In this document: piece by piece, positions 14,718-21,550 of the stretch
Layout of the letters: each line of letters begins with the position of its first letter
How positions within the stretch are numbered: the first letter of the stretch is position 1
NCBI GenBank assembly: GCA_964396385.1
Contig: CAYNFH010000048.1
Span: 1 to 30,371 of the forward strand
Length of the DNA stretch: 30,371 nt
Direction of reading: 5' to 3'
Source of the DNA: CAYNFH01 sp964396385
GTDB taxonomy: Bacteria > Armatimonadota > Chthonomonadetes > Chthonomonadales > CAJBBX01
Notes under the pieces: generated by a model
What the model saw: only the letters and a program-made list of their open reading frames with translations
The model's database searches: none
What the model was told of the DNA's origin: nothing
Program-made: the position numbers and the translations under genes

Positions 14718-16130
14718 ATGGAGAAGGCGCGCATCGGGGTAACCGGACTGGCGGTGATGGGACAGAACCTGGCGCGGAACATCGCGCATAAGGGGTTCCC
14801 CGTGGTGGTCCACAACCGGACGAAGGAGAAGACGGAAGAGTTCATCCGGGATCACGGCGAGGAAGGCGCCATTGACTGGGCCACGGACATTGCTGAGTTT
14901 GTAGAGAAGCTGGAGCCGCCGCGCGCCATCCTGATGATGGTGAAGGCGGGCAGCCCTGTAGACGAGGTGATCGGCCAGCTACGGCCGCACCTCCAGAAGG
15001 GCGACCTGCTGATAGACGGGGGCAACTCCTTCTTTGAGGATACGGACCGGCGGATCAAAGAGGTCGCCTCGGACGGCCTCCTCTACCTGGGCACCGGTGT
15101 CTCCGGCGGCGAGGAGGGCGCGCTGAACGGTCCCAGCATCATGCCGGGCGGGCCGCGCGAAGGCTATGACATCGTCGCCCCTATCCTGACGAAGATCGCG
15201 GCGCAGGTGGACGGCACTCCCTGCTGCACGTACATTGGCGAAGGCGGCAGCGGCCACTATGTAAAGATGGTGCATAACGGCATTGAGTACGCCGACATGC
15301 AGCTCATCGCGGAGGCGTACGATCTGCTGAAGAACGCCGCCGGGCTGGGCAACTCCTCCATAGGCCATGTCTTCGCGGACTGGAACCGGGGCGATCTGGA
15401 CTCCTTCCTGATCCAGATCACTGCTCAGATCTTCCAGACACCGGATCCGCTCACGGGCGGGCTGCTGGTCGATTCCGTGCTGGACAGGGCGCAGCAGAAG
15501 GGCACGGGCAAGTGGACGTCCCAGTCCGCGCTGGACCTGGGCGTGCCGGTGACGGCGATTACGGAGGCGGTGTTTGCCCGGTTCCTCTCCGCGATGAAGA
15601 AGGAGCGCATCGAGGCGTCACACCGCCTGCCGGGACCGCGCGGCCACTACTCCGGCGATACCGACACGTTTGTGGAGTCCATCCGCGAGGCGCTCTATGC
15701 CTCCAAGGTGGTGGCGTACGCCCAGGGGTTCGCGCAGATGATGGAGGCCGCGTCGGCCTACGGCTGGACGCTGCATCCGGGCGAGATAGCCACCATCTGG
15801 CGGGGCGGATGCATTATCCGGGCGCGGTTCCTGAACCGCATCAAGGAGGCGTACGACGCAAATCCGGACCTGAGCAACCTGCTGCTGGCGCCGTACTTCA
15901 CGGACGCCGTTGCCAAGGCGCAGGACGGCTGGCGCCGGGTGGTCTCCACGGCGGCGCAGATTGGAGTGCCGACGCCGGCCTTCTCGTCCGCGCTGGCGTA
16001 CTACGACGGCTATCGCCGGGAGCGGCTGCCGGCCAACCTGATCCAGGCGCAGCGGGACCTCTTCGGCGCGCATACGTACGAGCGGGTGGACCGCGAGGGA
16101 ACCTTCCACTCGAAGTGGGGGCCACAGTGA
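14718..16130 (+). CDS. gnd: 6-phosphogluconate dehydrogenase, decarboxylating
   Basis: Oxidises 6-phosphogluconate to ribulose 5-phosphate and CO2 with NADP+ (pentose phosphate pathway). A 470-residue protein, matching the long homodimeric Gnd type (E. coli 468). N-terminal Rossmann motif GLAVMGQNLARN (~9-20) and VHNRT; active-site loops GVSGGEEGALNGPSIMPGG (~126-144) and HYVKMVHNGIEYADMQ, which contains the catalytic lysine and the H-N pair. The helical C-terminal domain includes GTGKWTSQSALDLG and the terminal tail HTYERVDREGTFHSKW that reaches the neighbouring subunit. The ATG at 14718 has GGAGG 7-8 nt upstream. A heptamer array starts directly after the stop. Confidence 0.97.
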   Translation: MEKARIGVTGLAVMGQNLARNIAHKGFPVVVHNRTKEKTEEFIRDHGEEGAIDWATDIAEFVEKLEPPRAILMMVKAGSPVDEVIGQLRPHLQKGDLLIDGGNSFFEDTDRRIKEVASDGLLYLGTGVSGGEEGALNGPSIMPGGPREGYDIVAPILTKIAAQVDGTPCCTYIGEGGSGHYVKMVHNGIEYADMQLIAEAYDLLKNAAGLGNSSIGHVFADWNRGDLDSFLIQITAQIFQTPDPLTGGLLVDSVLDRAQQKGTGKWTSQSALDLGVPVTAITEAVFARFLSAMKKERIEASHRLPGPRGHYSGDTDTFVESIREALYASKVVAYAQGFAQMMEAASAYGWTLHPGEIATIWRGGCIIRARFLNRIKEAYDANPDLSNLLLAPYFTDAVAKAQDGWRRVVSTAAQIGVPTPAFSSALAYYDGYRRERLPANLIQAQRDLFGAHTYERVDREGTFHSKWGPQ

Positions 16131-16131
16131 G

Positions 16132-16227
16132 GATTTTCGATTTTCGATTTTCAATTTTGGATTGAGGCGCGCTGGAGCACAGCGCCCGGCCGTCGAATCT
16201 GATCCTGAACCCTGAACCCTAGATTGA
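16132..16227. repeat. heptamer array, 4 units of GATTTTC-type, plus CCTGAAC repeats
   Basis: 16132-16159 holds four 7-bp units (GATTTTC x3, AATTTTG), starting two bases after the gnd stop. A second mini-array of CCTGAAC x2 is at 16204-16217, and GATTGAGG occurs at both sides. It is much more AT-rich than the rest of the window. Confidence 0.85.
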
Positions 16228-16236
16228 GGAGATCAT

Positions 16237-16494
16237 ATGAAGATAGTCCTGTTTGCTTGCTGTTCGGGTGGGACCGCGGAGGAGCGCGATTCGGTGCGCA
16301 ATAGCGTGGTGAAGATGCCGGAGATCGCCACCTACGCCCAGGTCCGGTTACACGGCACAACGCTGGCGGTGGTTGGGATGTACGCCGTCACTCTTCACAA
16401 CGACGGCGACGCGGAGCGCGTGGCCGAGGAGATCCGGGGCGTGCCGGGGGTGGAATCCGCCACGGTACACCAGGCGGAGCATAACCATCCGTAA
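16237..16494 (+). CDS. small protein of unknown function with ferredoxin-like pattern
   Basis: An 85-residue soluble protein. The C-terminal half (ERVAEEIRGVPGVESATVHQAEHNHP) has the helix-GVPGV-strand pattern seen in ACT and heavy-metal-associated domains with a ferredoxin-like fold, but the CxxC metal motif is absent; CCSGG near the N-terminus (residues 8-12) is the only cysteine cluster. The histidine-rich end could bind metal. A GGAG site lies about eight bases before the ATG. It ends three bases before the start of the FAD oxidoreductase, so the two are surely co-translated and may work together. I do not recognise the family. Confidence 0.75.
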   Translation: MKIVLFACCSGGTAEERDSVRNSVVKMPEIATYAQVRLHGTTLAVVGMYAVTLHNDGDAERVAEEIRGVPGVESATVHQAEHNHP

Positions 16495-16497
16495 CTG

Positions 16498-18030
16498 ATG
16501 CCCACCGCGTACGACTGCATCATCGTGGGGACCGGCCATAACGGCCTGGTCACAGCCGCCTACCTGGCGCGAGGGGGCCTCCGCGTGCTGGTGCTGGAGC
16601 GGCGGGAGGTGCTGGGCGGCGCGTGCGTAACCGAAGAGGTTTGGCCCGGCTACCGCGTCTCCACCGCCGCGTACCTGTGCAGCCTGCTCCATCCCCGCAT
16701 GGTGGAAGAGCTGGAGCTGGTCCGGCACGGCTTCAACGTCTATCCCCGCACAACCGGCGGCTTCGCACCTTTTCCCGATGGCTCCTATCTGGAGATATTT
16801 CCGGACCGTGCCGCGACCGCGGAGGCGATCCGGCGGTTCAGCCCGGCCGACGTGGACGCCTACTTCGCCTTTGAAGAGGAGGTGGAGAGGGCCGCCGACG
16901 TCCTGGAGCCGCTGCTGTTCGGTCCGTCGCCCTCGCTCGGCCAGGTGGCCGATGCGTTCCGCCAGGCGGGCGCCCCGGAGCTGTTCGAACCGTTTTTCAC
17001 CCTCTCGGTGCGGGAGTTGCTTGAGCGGCGGTTCCGAGACGACCGCCTGATGGCCGTGCTCGCCACAGATGGCCTGATCGGAACGTGCGCCGGCGTGTCT
17101 GACCCCGGCACGGCGTACGTGCTCCTGCACCACTACCTGGGCCGCGTACTAGGCACGCGAGGGCTCTGGGGCTACGTGCGCGGCGGGATGGGCCGGATCA
17201 CCGAGGCGCTGGCCGCGTCGGCGCGAGAACATGGCGCGGAGATCCGGACGGGGGCGGAGGTGTCGCGAATCCTGGTAGAAGAGGGACGGACTACCGGAGT
17301 GGCGCTTGAGAACGGGGAGGAGATTCACGCGCAGGCCGTGTTCTCCAATGCCGATCCGCTCCGCACGCGGAGGCTGGCGCCGGAGATAGACCTGGGGCTG
17401 GCCCCGGCGCGGATGGAGGGAATCTCCTGCAAGATCAACTTCGCGGTAGGTGAGCTGCCCAGCTTCACAGCACAGTCGGGTACGCAGCCGGGGCCCCAGC
17501 ACAGGGGCACCGTCCATCTATGCGAGTCCATGGAGTACCTCGAGCGGGCCTGGTGCGATGCGCGGGCAGGCCGGCCATCCGCCAAGCCGATGGTGGAGAT
17601 GTACATTCAGACCGCCACGGAGCCCGACCTCGCGCCGCCCGGTAAGCACATCCTCTCCTGCTTTACGCAATACTTCCCCTACACCCTGGCGGACGGACTG
17701 GATGCCGGCGCCGAAGCGGATCGGTATGCCCGGCGCGTGCTGGAGATGATGGCGCGTTACGCGCCGAACGTGCCCGCCAGCGTGGAGGCGATGCAGGTGC
17801 TCACGCCCCACCGGCTGGAGGAGCGCTTCGGGCTGACCGGCGGCCACATTTTCCACGGGGACATCACGCCGGACCAGATGTTCGGCTCGCGGATGGGGCT
17901 GCGAGGCCCGGAGACGGCGCTGCCCGGTCTCTATCTCTGCGGCTCTGGCGCCTACCCCGGCGGCTGCGTGAGCGGCATCCCGGGCTACAACGCGGCGGTT
18001 GCCGCCAAGCGCGAATTTGGCATAATCTAA
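16498..18030 (+). CDS. phytoene desaturase/PYROXD2-like FAD-dependent oxidoreductase
   Basis: A 510-residue flavoprotein of the CrtI/PYROXD2-type amine-oxidase superfamily. The dinucleotide-binding N-terminus IIVGTGHNGLVTAAYLARGGLRVLVLERREVLGG (~8-41) contains GxGxxG, the acidic ribose-binding end (LER) and the following GG. GLWGYVRGGMGRITEALA (~220) and the C-terminal FAD signature GLYLCGSGAYPGGCVSGIPGYNAA (~476-499) are typical of CrtI-like enzymes. The HNG variant of the first loop is common in the PYROXD2-like subgroup, whose substrates are unknown. No carotenoid genes lie nearby, so a carotenoid role is not supported. It follows the small protein at 16237 with a 3-nt gap. Confidence 0.88.
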   Translation: MPTAYDCIIVGTGHNGLVTAAYLARGGLRVLVLERREVLGGACVTEEVWPGYRVSTAAYLCSLLHPRMVEELELVRHGFNVYPRTTGGFAPFPDGSYLEIFPDRAATAEAIRRFSPADVDAYFAFEEEVERAADVLEPLLFGPSPSLGQVADAFRQAGAPELFEPFFTLSVRELLERRFRDDRLMAVLATDGLIGTCAGVSDPGTAYVLLHHYLGRVLGTRGLWGYVRGGMGRITEALAASAREHGAEIRTGAEVSRILVEEGRTTGVALENGEEIHAQAVFSNADPLRTRRLAPEIDLGLAPARMEGISCKINFAVGELPSFTAQSGTQPGPQHRGTVHLCESMEYLERAWCDARAGRPSAKPMVEMYIQTATEPDLAPPGKHILSCFTQYFPYTLADGLDAGAEADRYARRVLEMMARYAPNVPASVEAMQVLTPHRLEERFGLTGGHIFHGDITPDQMFGSRMGLRGPETALPGLYLCGSGAYPGGCVSGIPGYNAAVAAKREFGII

Positions 18031-18069
18031 GCGGAGAATGGCATGGCAACCCACTGAGGGGTGAGAATA

Positions 18070-18180
18070 GTGGAGCATGATCAACTGCTAGAGGAGTTTG
18101 GGGCGCTGCCCGTGGAAGCCCAGCGCGAGGCTCCCACCGAGGTAAGGAAGCGCAGGGCTCCTGCCGACCTGCCGTTCTGA
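18070..18180 (+). pseudogene. remnant of a DUF2281/VapB-type antitoxin cut by a repeat
   Basis: From a GTG at 18070 the frame reads VEHDQLLEEFGALPVEAQ, very like the N-terminus of small DUF2281 antitoxins (LL..I..LP.E.Q..VLDFV). Immediately after EAQ the sequence passes into the dispersed GCGAGGCTCCC repeat, and the reading frame ends after 36 codons without the expected DFVxFL helix. No toxin gene follows. I read it as the stub of an antitoxin gene interrupted by the repeat family; a functional micro-protein is less likely. Confidence 0.5.
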
Positions 18181-18483
18181 GGTAGGGCGAAGTACGGGCG
18201 AGAACGGGAGGGCGAAGAGGGAGCCTGCGTCTCGCTCGGCTCCCCCCGCTGAGCCGCCTCTAGAGGAACCGGTTCACCGTTACGCGAGATTAGCTCGGCC
18301 GGAGCCTCGCGCTCCCAATGGAAGCAACAGAATGCGCCTGTCGCTGCTATTCGCCCGTCGATACAGAGGCGGTTCGGCTCAGGAGCCTCACCCTCCCATT
18401 CAGGACGCAGTTACTACCTACGCCAGACTTCTTGGGCGCAGCCGCGCGCTCCCATTCGGAAGCGCAAAGATCCATCGCGTGAA
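18120..18483. repeat. dispersed GGGAGC-hairpin repeat cluster, second copy
   Basis: Non-coding block. 18289-18412 aligns with 621-740, sharing TAGCTCGGC, GGAGCCTCGCGCTCCCA, TGGAAGCA and ACAGAGG at the same spacing up to a 3-4 base indel. Additional inverted copies (e.g. GGGAGGGCGAAGAGGGAGCC) lie at 18200-18250. It is downstream of both flanking convergent genes. Confidence 0.8.
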
Positions 18484-19902
18484 TCAGGGCTCGTCCTCGG
18501 CCTGCTTTACGTCTTCCAAGGTGATCGGCCGGGCGTTGGGTGAGACGTCGAACGCAGGGATGTCGTCCAGCGGCAGGATGTCGGATGGCTTGGGAGTGGC
18601 GGATGCGCCTATCAGGCGGGCGGCGGAGTTGTTGTCCGGGGTCTGCTCGATGGCTTCGCGCAGGGTGGTGTGGGCCTTTAGGAGCGGCATCTCCAGCAGG
18701 GTGTTGCGGGCGGCGCGGTAGAGGTCCGCGGTATTCGGCGGGAGCAGGCTCTCCTCGTTGCGGGAGTGGCAGCGGCTCACGTCGAAGGCCGGGAAGAGCC
18801 GCTCCTTGGCGAGCAGGCCGCTGAGGCCCACGCGCCACGATGTCTCGTTCAGGATATGCTCCAGGAGGCGCAGGTGCGGATGCGTCTCGCCCTCCTCCTC
18901 CGCTTCGACATCTACTCCCTGATGCCAGGCGGTACCCACGAGTGTGAGCGACCCACCGGGGCCGGCCGCGCCGAGAAGACCTTCCCCGCGGAAGTCGCCC
19001 GCGCTAAAGATCCAGTCCCGAACGCGCTGACGGGCGATGGACCGGTCGGCCTGGCGTTGGGCATCGGCGTGCTCTTCCTCCAGCATGGCGCCCCAGAGGC
19101 CGGTGAGGGTGTCCACCGCCAATAGAACGTGCCTGCCCAGCTCCGTCTGGCGCTGGGCGCACGCCAGCGTCAGCTCGGCCGCTCGCAGCGTCTGCTCCGG
19201 CAGCGCGTCCAGGAGCGGCGAGGGGCACGGCACCACATCCGCCTCTGGAAAGCGGCGGCGCCAGTCCGTGATCTCCTCCCCTCGCGCCCGTGAGAGAAGG
19301 ACAATGCAGGCGACCTCCGGCGCATTGGCGATGGTCCCGCGCACCACGGCCTGGAGAGCGCGAGTGACGCCGCTGCCGTGCGGACCGTAGAGGATCCCGG
19401 CATAGCCCAAGCCCAGAGGCGCGCAGAGATCCAGCATGCGGCCGGTGACGTCATCCGGGCCACCCGAGATGCGGACGAGCGTGTGCGGCGTGGCGCGCTC
19501 GTAGGAGCTGCGCTTGCGCGGCGATGGGCGGTCCATCGCTTCGACCGCCTCCAGCCCGTTGATGGTCCGGATTTGGACCAGCCGGTCGCATGGGGTGACC
19601 TGGGCCAGGAGCCACTGAGGCGCACTCTCCGCCGGCACCGGTTCTCGCTGCGGATCCACGCCGAGCCTGACTAAGCGATCCTCAACCTGCTCCGGGCTGA
19701 CCGCCGGTCCCGCATCCGGCTCCGGGATGGGCTCCGTCTCGCCGTCCACGAGGTCTCCCGTCTCTAGCCGGAACTGCTCCGCCAGCTCTTTGGGGACCTC
19801 CACCTCCGTGCCCCGGCCGCCGTTTTTGGCGGGGCGGAAGAGAGTAACCACTCCATCATCCCGCCTGTGCGCGATCCCGTATTGTAGGATTCCCAACGGC
19901 AA
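18484..19902 (-). CDS. Rho transcription terminator paralogue lacking catalytic residues
   Basis: A ~472-residue homologue of Rho. The N-terminal part (LGILQYGIAHRR...VEVPKELAEQFRLETGDLVDGETEPI) matches the Rho RNA-binding OB domain, up to its IYVSPSQIRRFNLRTGD-type end. Then come INGLEAVEAMDRP, GRMLDLCAPLGLGYAGILYGPHGSGVT (P-loop region), LLAVDTLTGL (Walker B, aspartate kept), GGSLTLVGTA, and LFPAFDVSRCHSRNEESLL (FPAIDxxxSGTRxEELL). The P-loop lysine is valine (GSGVT for AGKT), the DERPEE glutamate is alanine (SRARGEE), and the Q-loop GGVD is absent, so ATPase and translocation are probably lost. Start: no ATG near the domain; I use TTG 19902. An ATG at 19986 would add a repeat-encoded leader. 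Confidence 0.82.
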   Translation of the reverse strand: MPLGILQYGIAHRRDDGVVTLFRPAKNGGRGTEVEVPKELAEQFRLETGDLVDGETEPIPEPDAGPAVSPEQVEDRLVRLGVDPQREPVPAESAPQWLLAQVTPCDRLVQIRTINGLEAVEAMDRPSPRKRSSYERATPHTLVRISGGPDDVTGRMLDLCAPLGLGYAGILYGPHGSGVTRALQAVVRGTIANAPEVACIVLLSRARGEEITDWRRRFPEADVVPCPSPLLDALPEQTLRAAELTLACAQRQTELGRHVLLAVDTLTGLWGAMLEEEHADAQRQADRSIARQRVRDWIFSAGDFRGEGLLGAAGPGGSLTLVGTAWHQGVDVEAEEEGETHPHLRLLEHILNETSWRVGLSGLLAKERLFPAFDVSRCHSRNEESLLPPNTADLYRAARNTLLEMPLLKAHTTLREAIEQTPDNNSAARLIGASATPKPSDILPLDDIPAFDVSPNARPITLEDVKQAEDEP

Positions 19903-19919
19903 GGACAGAACTACCTCAT

Positions 19920-19988
19920 GTGTGGGAGTATGGGAGTGTGGGAGTGGTACGGAATCCCCCACATTCCCATACTCCCACACACCCATAC
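19920..19988. repeat. inverted GTGTGGGAG/TATGGGAG element between divergent genes
   Basis: Left arm 19920-19947 and right arm 19956-19988 are complementary (GTGTGGGAGTATGGGAG... / ...CCCATACTCCCACAC) with an 8-base centre. The arm sequences are the same as at 14542-14617. It lies between the divergent Rho paralogue and DUF1549-type gene, and open frames of both enter it. Confidence 0.92.
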
Positions 19989-20003
19989 GCTCAGGGGCCG
20001 TAC

Positions 20004-21326
20004 ATGCTTATCTGCTACCGAATCTTACCGTATCTGCTGCCGGCGATTATCCTGTCCGGCGGTGTATCAGTGGCCGCGGCGGCGCCCTCGACCCCTCCCG
20101 CCGTTCCGGTTGTCAAGGGTCCCACCAACAACCCTATCGACAACTTCATCAAGGCGAAGTGGGAAGCGGCGGACAGAAGGGGTGAAGGGGTGAAGGGGAG
20201 TAGGGGAGAAGGGGAGAAGGGGAGAAGGGGTGGAGGCGGGCGGCGGACGGTGACTGCCAGTCAGCATGGGCGCGGTACGCGACCGGCTGTCTTCTCGGAC
20301 CGTGCGGTGATGGAACGGGCAGCGCGCATTATGCGCGGCCTCGGCTCCCGGCACTCAGTTGCGCGAGTACGCGGGCACGGGCGGTTGGGCTCTCCCCTTC
20401 TCCCCTTCTCCCCCTCTCCCCCTCTGCTCTACCCCTCCCTCTGTGACGATGCCACGTTTGTGCGGCGGGTGTACCTGGACGTGGCGGGCGTTGTGCCGAC
20501 GGCGGAGCAGTCGAGGGCGTTTGTGGAGAACGGCGCCCCGGACAAGCGCGCAAAGCTGATCGACGCCCTGCTGGCGGAGCAGAAGGCGCCTATAGCGGCG
20601 ACTACGCAGGATCCGCGGGAGGTGGTGAATGTACTCTGGAAGCGGTATCTGGGGTTGGGGCTGGCTGAGACCACCCCAGGCTCTCCGGCCGACACTGCGC
20701 CTAGCCATCCGGAGCTGCTCGCCTGGCTCGCGGACCAGTATACGCAAAGCCAGGGCGACGTTAAGGCGATCACGCGGCTCATCCTCAATAGCCGCACTTA
20801 CCAGCTCCGCTACGACCCACGCCTGGCGGATGCATCGGGCCGGGGCCACGCGGGTGAACCCCGCCTGTTTCGGTCTCCTGCCCTGCGGAAGATGGATCCC
20901 GACCAGCGTGTACGCAGCCTGGAGGCGGCCCTGAGCGACGCCACGCCAGGGCAGTCCGCGGATGCCGCCCCGACATCGAGCCGCGCGGGAGAGAAGGACT
21001 GCAGCCCTACCGCCGTACGCGATAGCGTGACCGCCAGCCGGCTGGCGTCCGACCTTTCTCAGCTACCCGATCCGGATGAGGTGGTGCTGCGCGCCTACTG
21101 GAGCGTGCTCACCCGGCCGCCGGCTCCTGCCGAGATGGGGGCGGGAATCAAGCTGCTGGTGCGCCGCGCGGATCCCCAGCCTCGCGCGCGCGCCGTCTTC
21201 TACGGCAAGGAGCCGCTGGAGGTCGCTCCCCCGACCTCACCGGCCGGCGCTACCACCGCTCGCAGAGAGGTGGTGGACCTGATCTGCGCGTTGGTGGCGA
21301 GTCCATGCTTCCAGGAGATCCACTAA
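20004..21326 (+). CDS. exported DUF1549/DUF1553-type (PSCyt2/PSD1) protein, compact and with a repeat inserted in frame
   Basis: A 440-residue exported protein (signal peptide ICYRILPYLLPAIILSGGVSVAAAA). The DUF1549 start NNPIDNFIKAKWEAA (~36-50) is followed by about 90 residues encoded by an inverted octamer element (20179-20440), and only then resumes as DDATFVRRVYLDVAGVVPTAEQSRAFV, which normally follows closely. Next comes a DUF1553-like part: NVLWKRYLGLGLAETTPGSPADTAPSHPELLAWLADQY...DVKAITRLILNSRTYQLRYDP. The several hundred residues usually between these parts are absent. The C-terminus (LPDPDEVVLRAYWSVLTRPP...LICALVASPCFQEIH) is family-like. Such proteins abound in Planctomycetota beside DUF1501 genes; none is here. 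The protein may be a degraded or naturally shortened form. Confidence 0.72.
   Translation: MLICYRILPYLLPAIILSGGVSVAAAAPSTPPAVPVVKGPTNNPIDNFIKAKWEAADRRGEGVKGSRGEGEKGRRGGGGRRTVTASQHGRGTRPAVFSDRAVMERAARIMRGLGSRHSVARVRGHGRLGSPLLPFSPSPPLLYPSLCDDATFVRRVYLDVAGVVPTAEQSRAFVENGAPDKRAKLIDALLAEQKAPIAATTQDPREVVNVLWKRYLGLGLAETTPGSPADTAPSHPELLAWLADQYTQSQGDVKAITRLILNSRTYQLRYDPRLADASGRGHAGEPRLFRSPALRKMDPDQRVRSLEAALSDATPGQSADAAPTSSRAGEKDCSPTAVRDSVTASRLASDLSQLPDPDEVVLRAYWSVLTRPPAPAEMGAGIKLLVRRADPQPRARAVFYGKEPLEVAPPTSPAGATTARREVVDLICALVASPCFQEIH
20179..20440. repeat. inverted octamer element inside a coding sequence
   Basis: Left arm 20179-20234 is seven 8-bp units (GGGGTGAA x2, GGGGAGTA, GGGGAGAA x3, GGGGTGGA; 56 bp). 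Right arm about 20390-20440 has complementary TTCTCCCC/CTCTCCCC units. The ~155-bp centre is unrelated to other elements. It stays in frame with the DUF1549-type gene on both sides. Confidence 0.92.
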
Positions 21327-21330
21327 CTCA

Positions 21331-21550
21331 CGCCCGGCGACTGAAGTCGCGGGCTACGAGCTACACGAAGTATCTATCTCAGAACGATGTGGTGCAGCGC
21401 AGGGACTGAAGTCCCGCGCTAGGTGGCGCTTCGCGCCGAGCGTCCGCCTGCGCGGACGCAGACGCACAAGATACGTTTTGAGATGCACTCTAAGTCCGCC
21501 TTCGCGGACTGCGGAAAGAGCAAAGATTCTGCCGGATGAACCACTTAGCC
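21331..21550. repeat. 92-bp dispersed hairpin repeat, copy B, interrupted by a MITE-like insertion
   Basis: Copy B of the repeat at 11068-11160: it starts with the GCGACTGAAGTCGC hairpin at about 21335, breaks at 21371, resumes at 21492 with the AAGTCCGCCTTCGCGGACT hairpin, and ends TGCCGGATGAACCACTTAGC around the peptidase start codon. The interruption (21372-21491) is flanked by AAGT on both sides. Confidence 0.82.
21372..21491. mobile_element. ~120-bp MITE-like insertion with terminal inverted repeats
   Basis: Near its ends are ATCTCAGAACG (21376-21386) and CGTTTTGAGAT (21474-21484), inverted repeats matching at 10 of 11 bases. AAGT (21368-21371 and 21492-21495) flanks it like a 4-bp target duplication, and removing one copy plus the insert restores the continuous repeat seen at 11068. 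Inside are the GGGACTGAAGTCCC hairpin and a GCCGAGCGTCCGCCTGCGCG hairpin (21435-21459). No protein is encoded, so it would need a transposase in trans. Confidence 0.7.

Noticed and set aside
12533..14791. Long plus-strand frames opposite pepF
   Set aside because: Antisense shadow of the M3 peptidase; the HELGH-containing minus-strand gene is real.
16498..18030. Carotenoid desaturase (crtI) assignment
   Set aside because: The loop variant and the absence of crtB or other carotenoid genes point to the uncharacterised PYROXD2-like subgroup.
18484..19902. Calling this the housekeeping rho gene
   Set aside because: P-loop lysine, catalytic glutamate and Q-loop are missing, so it cannot be the standard terminator on sequence grounds.
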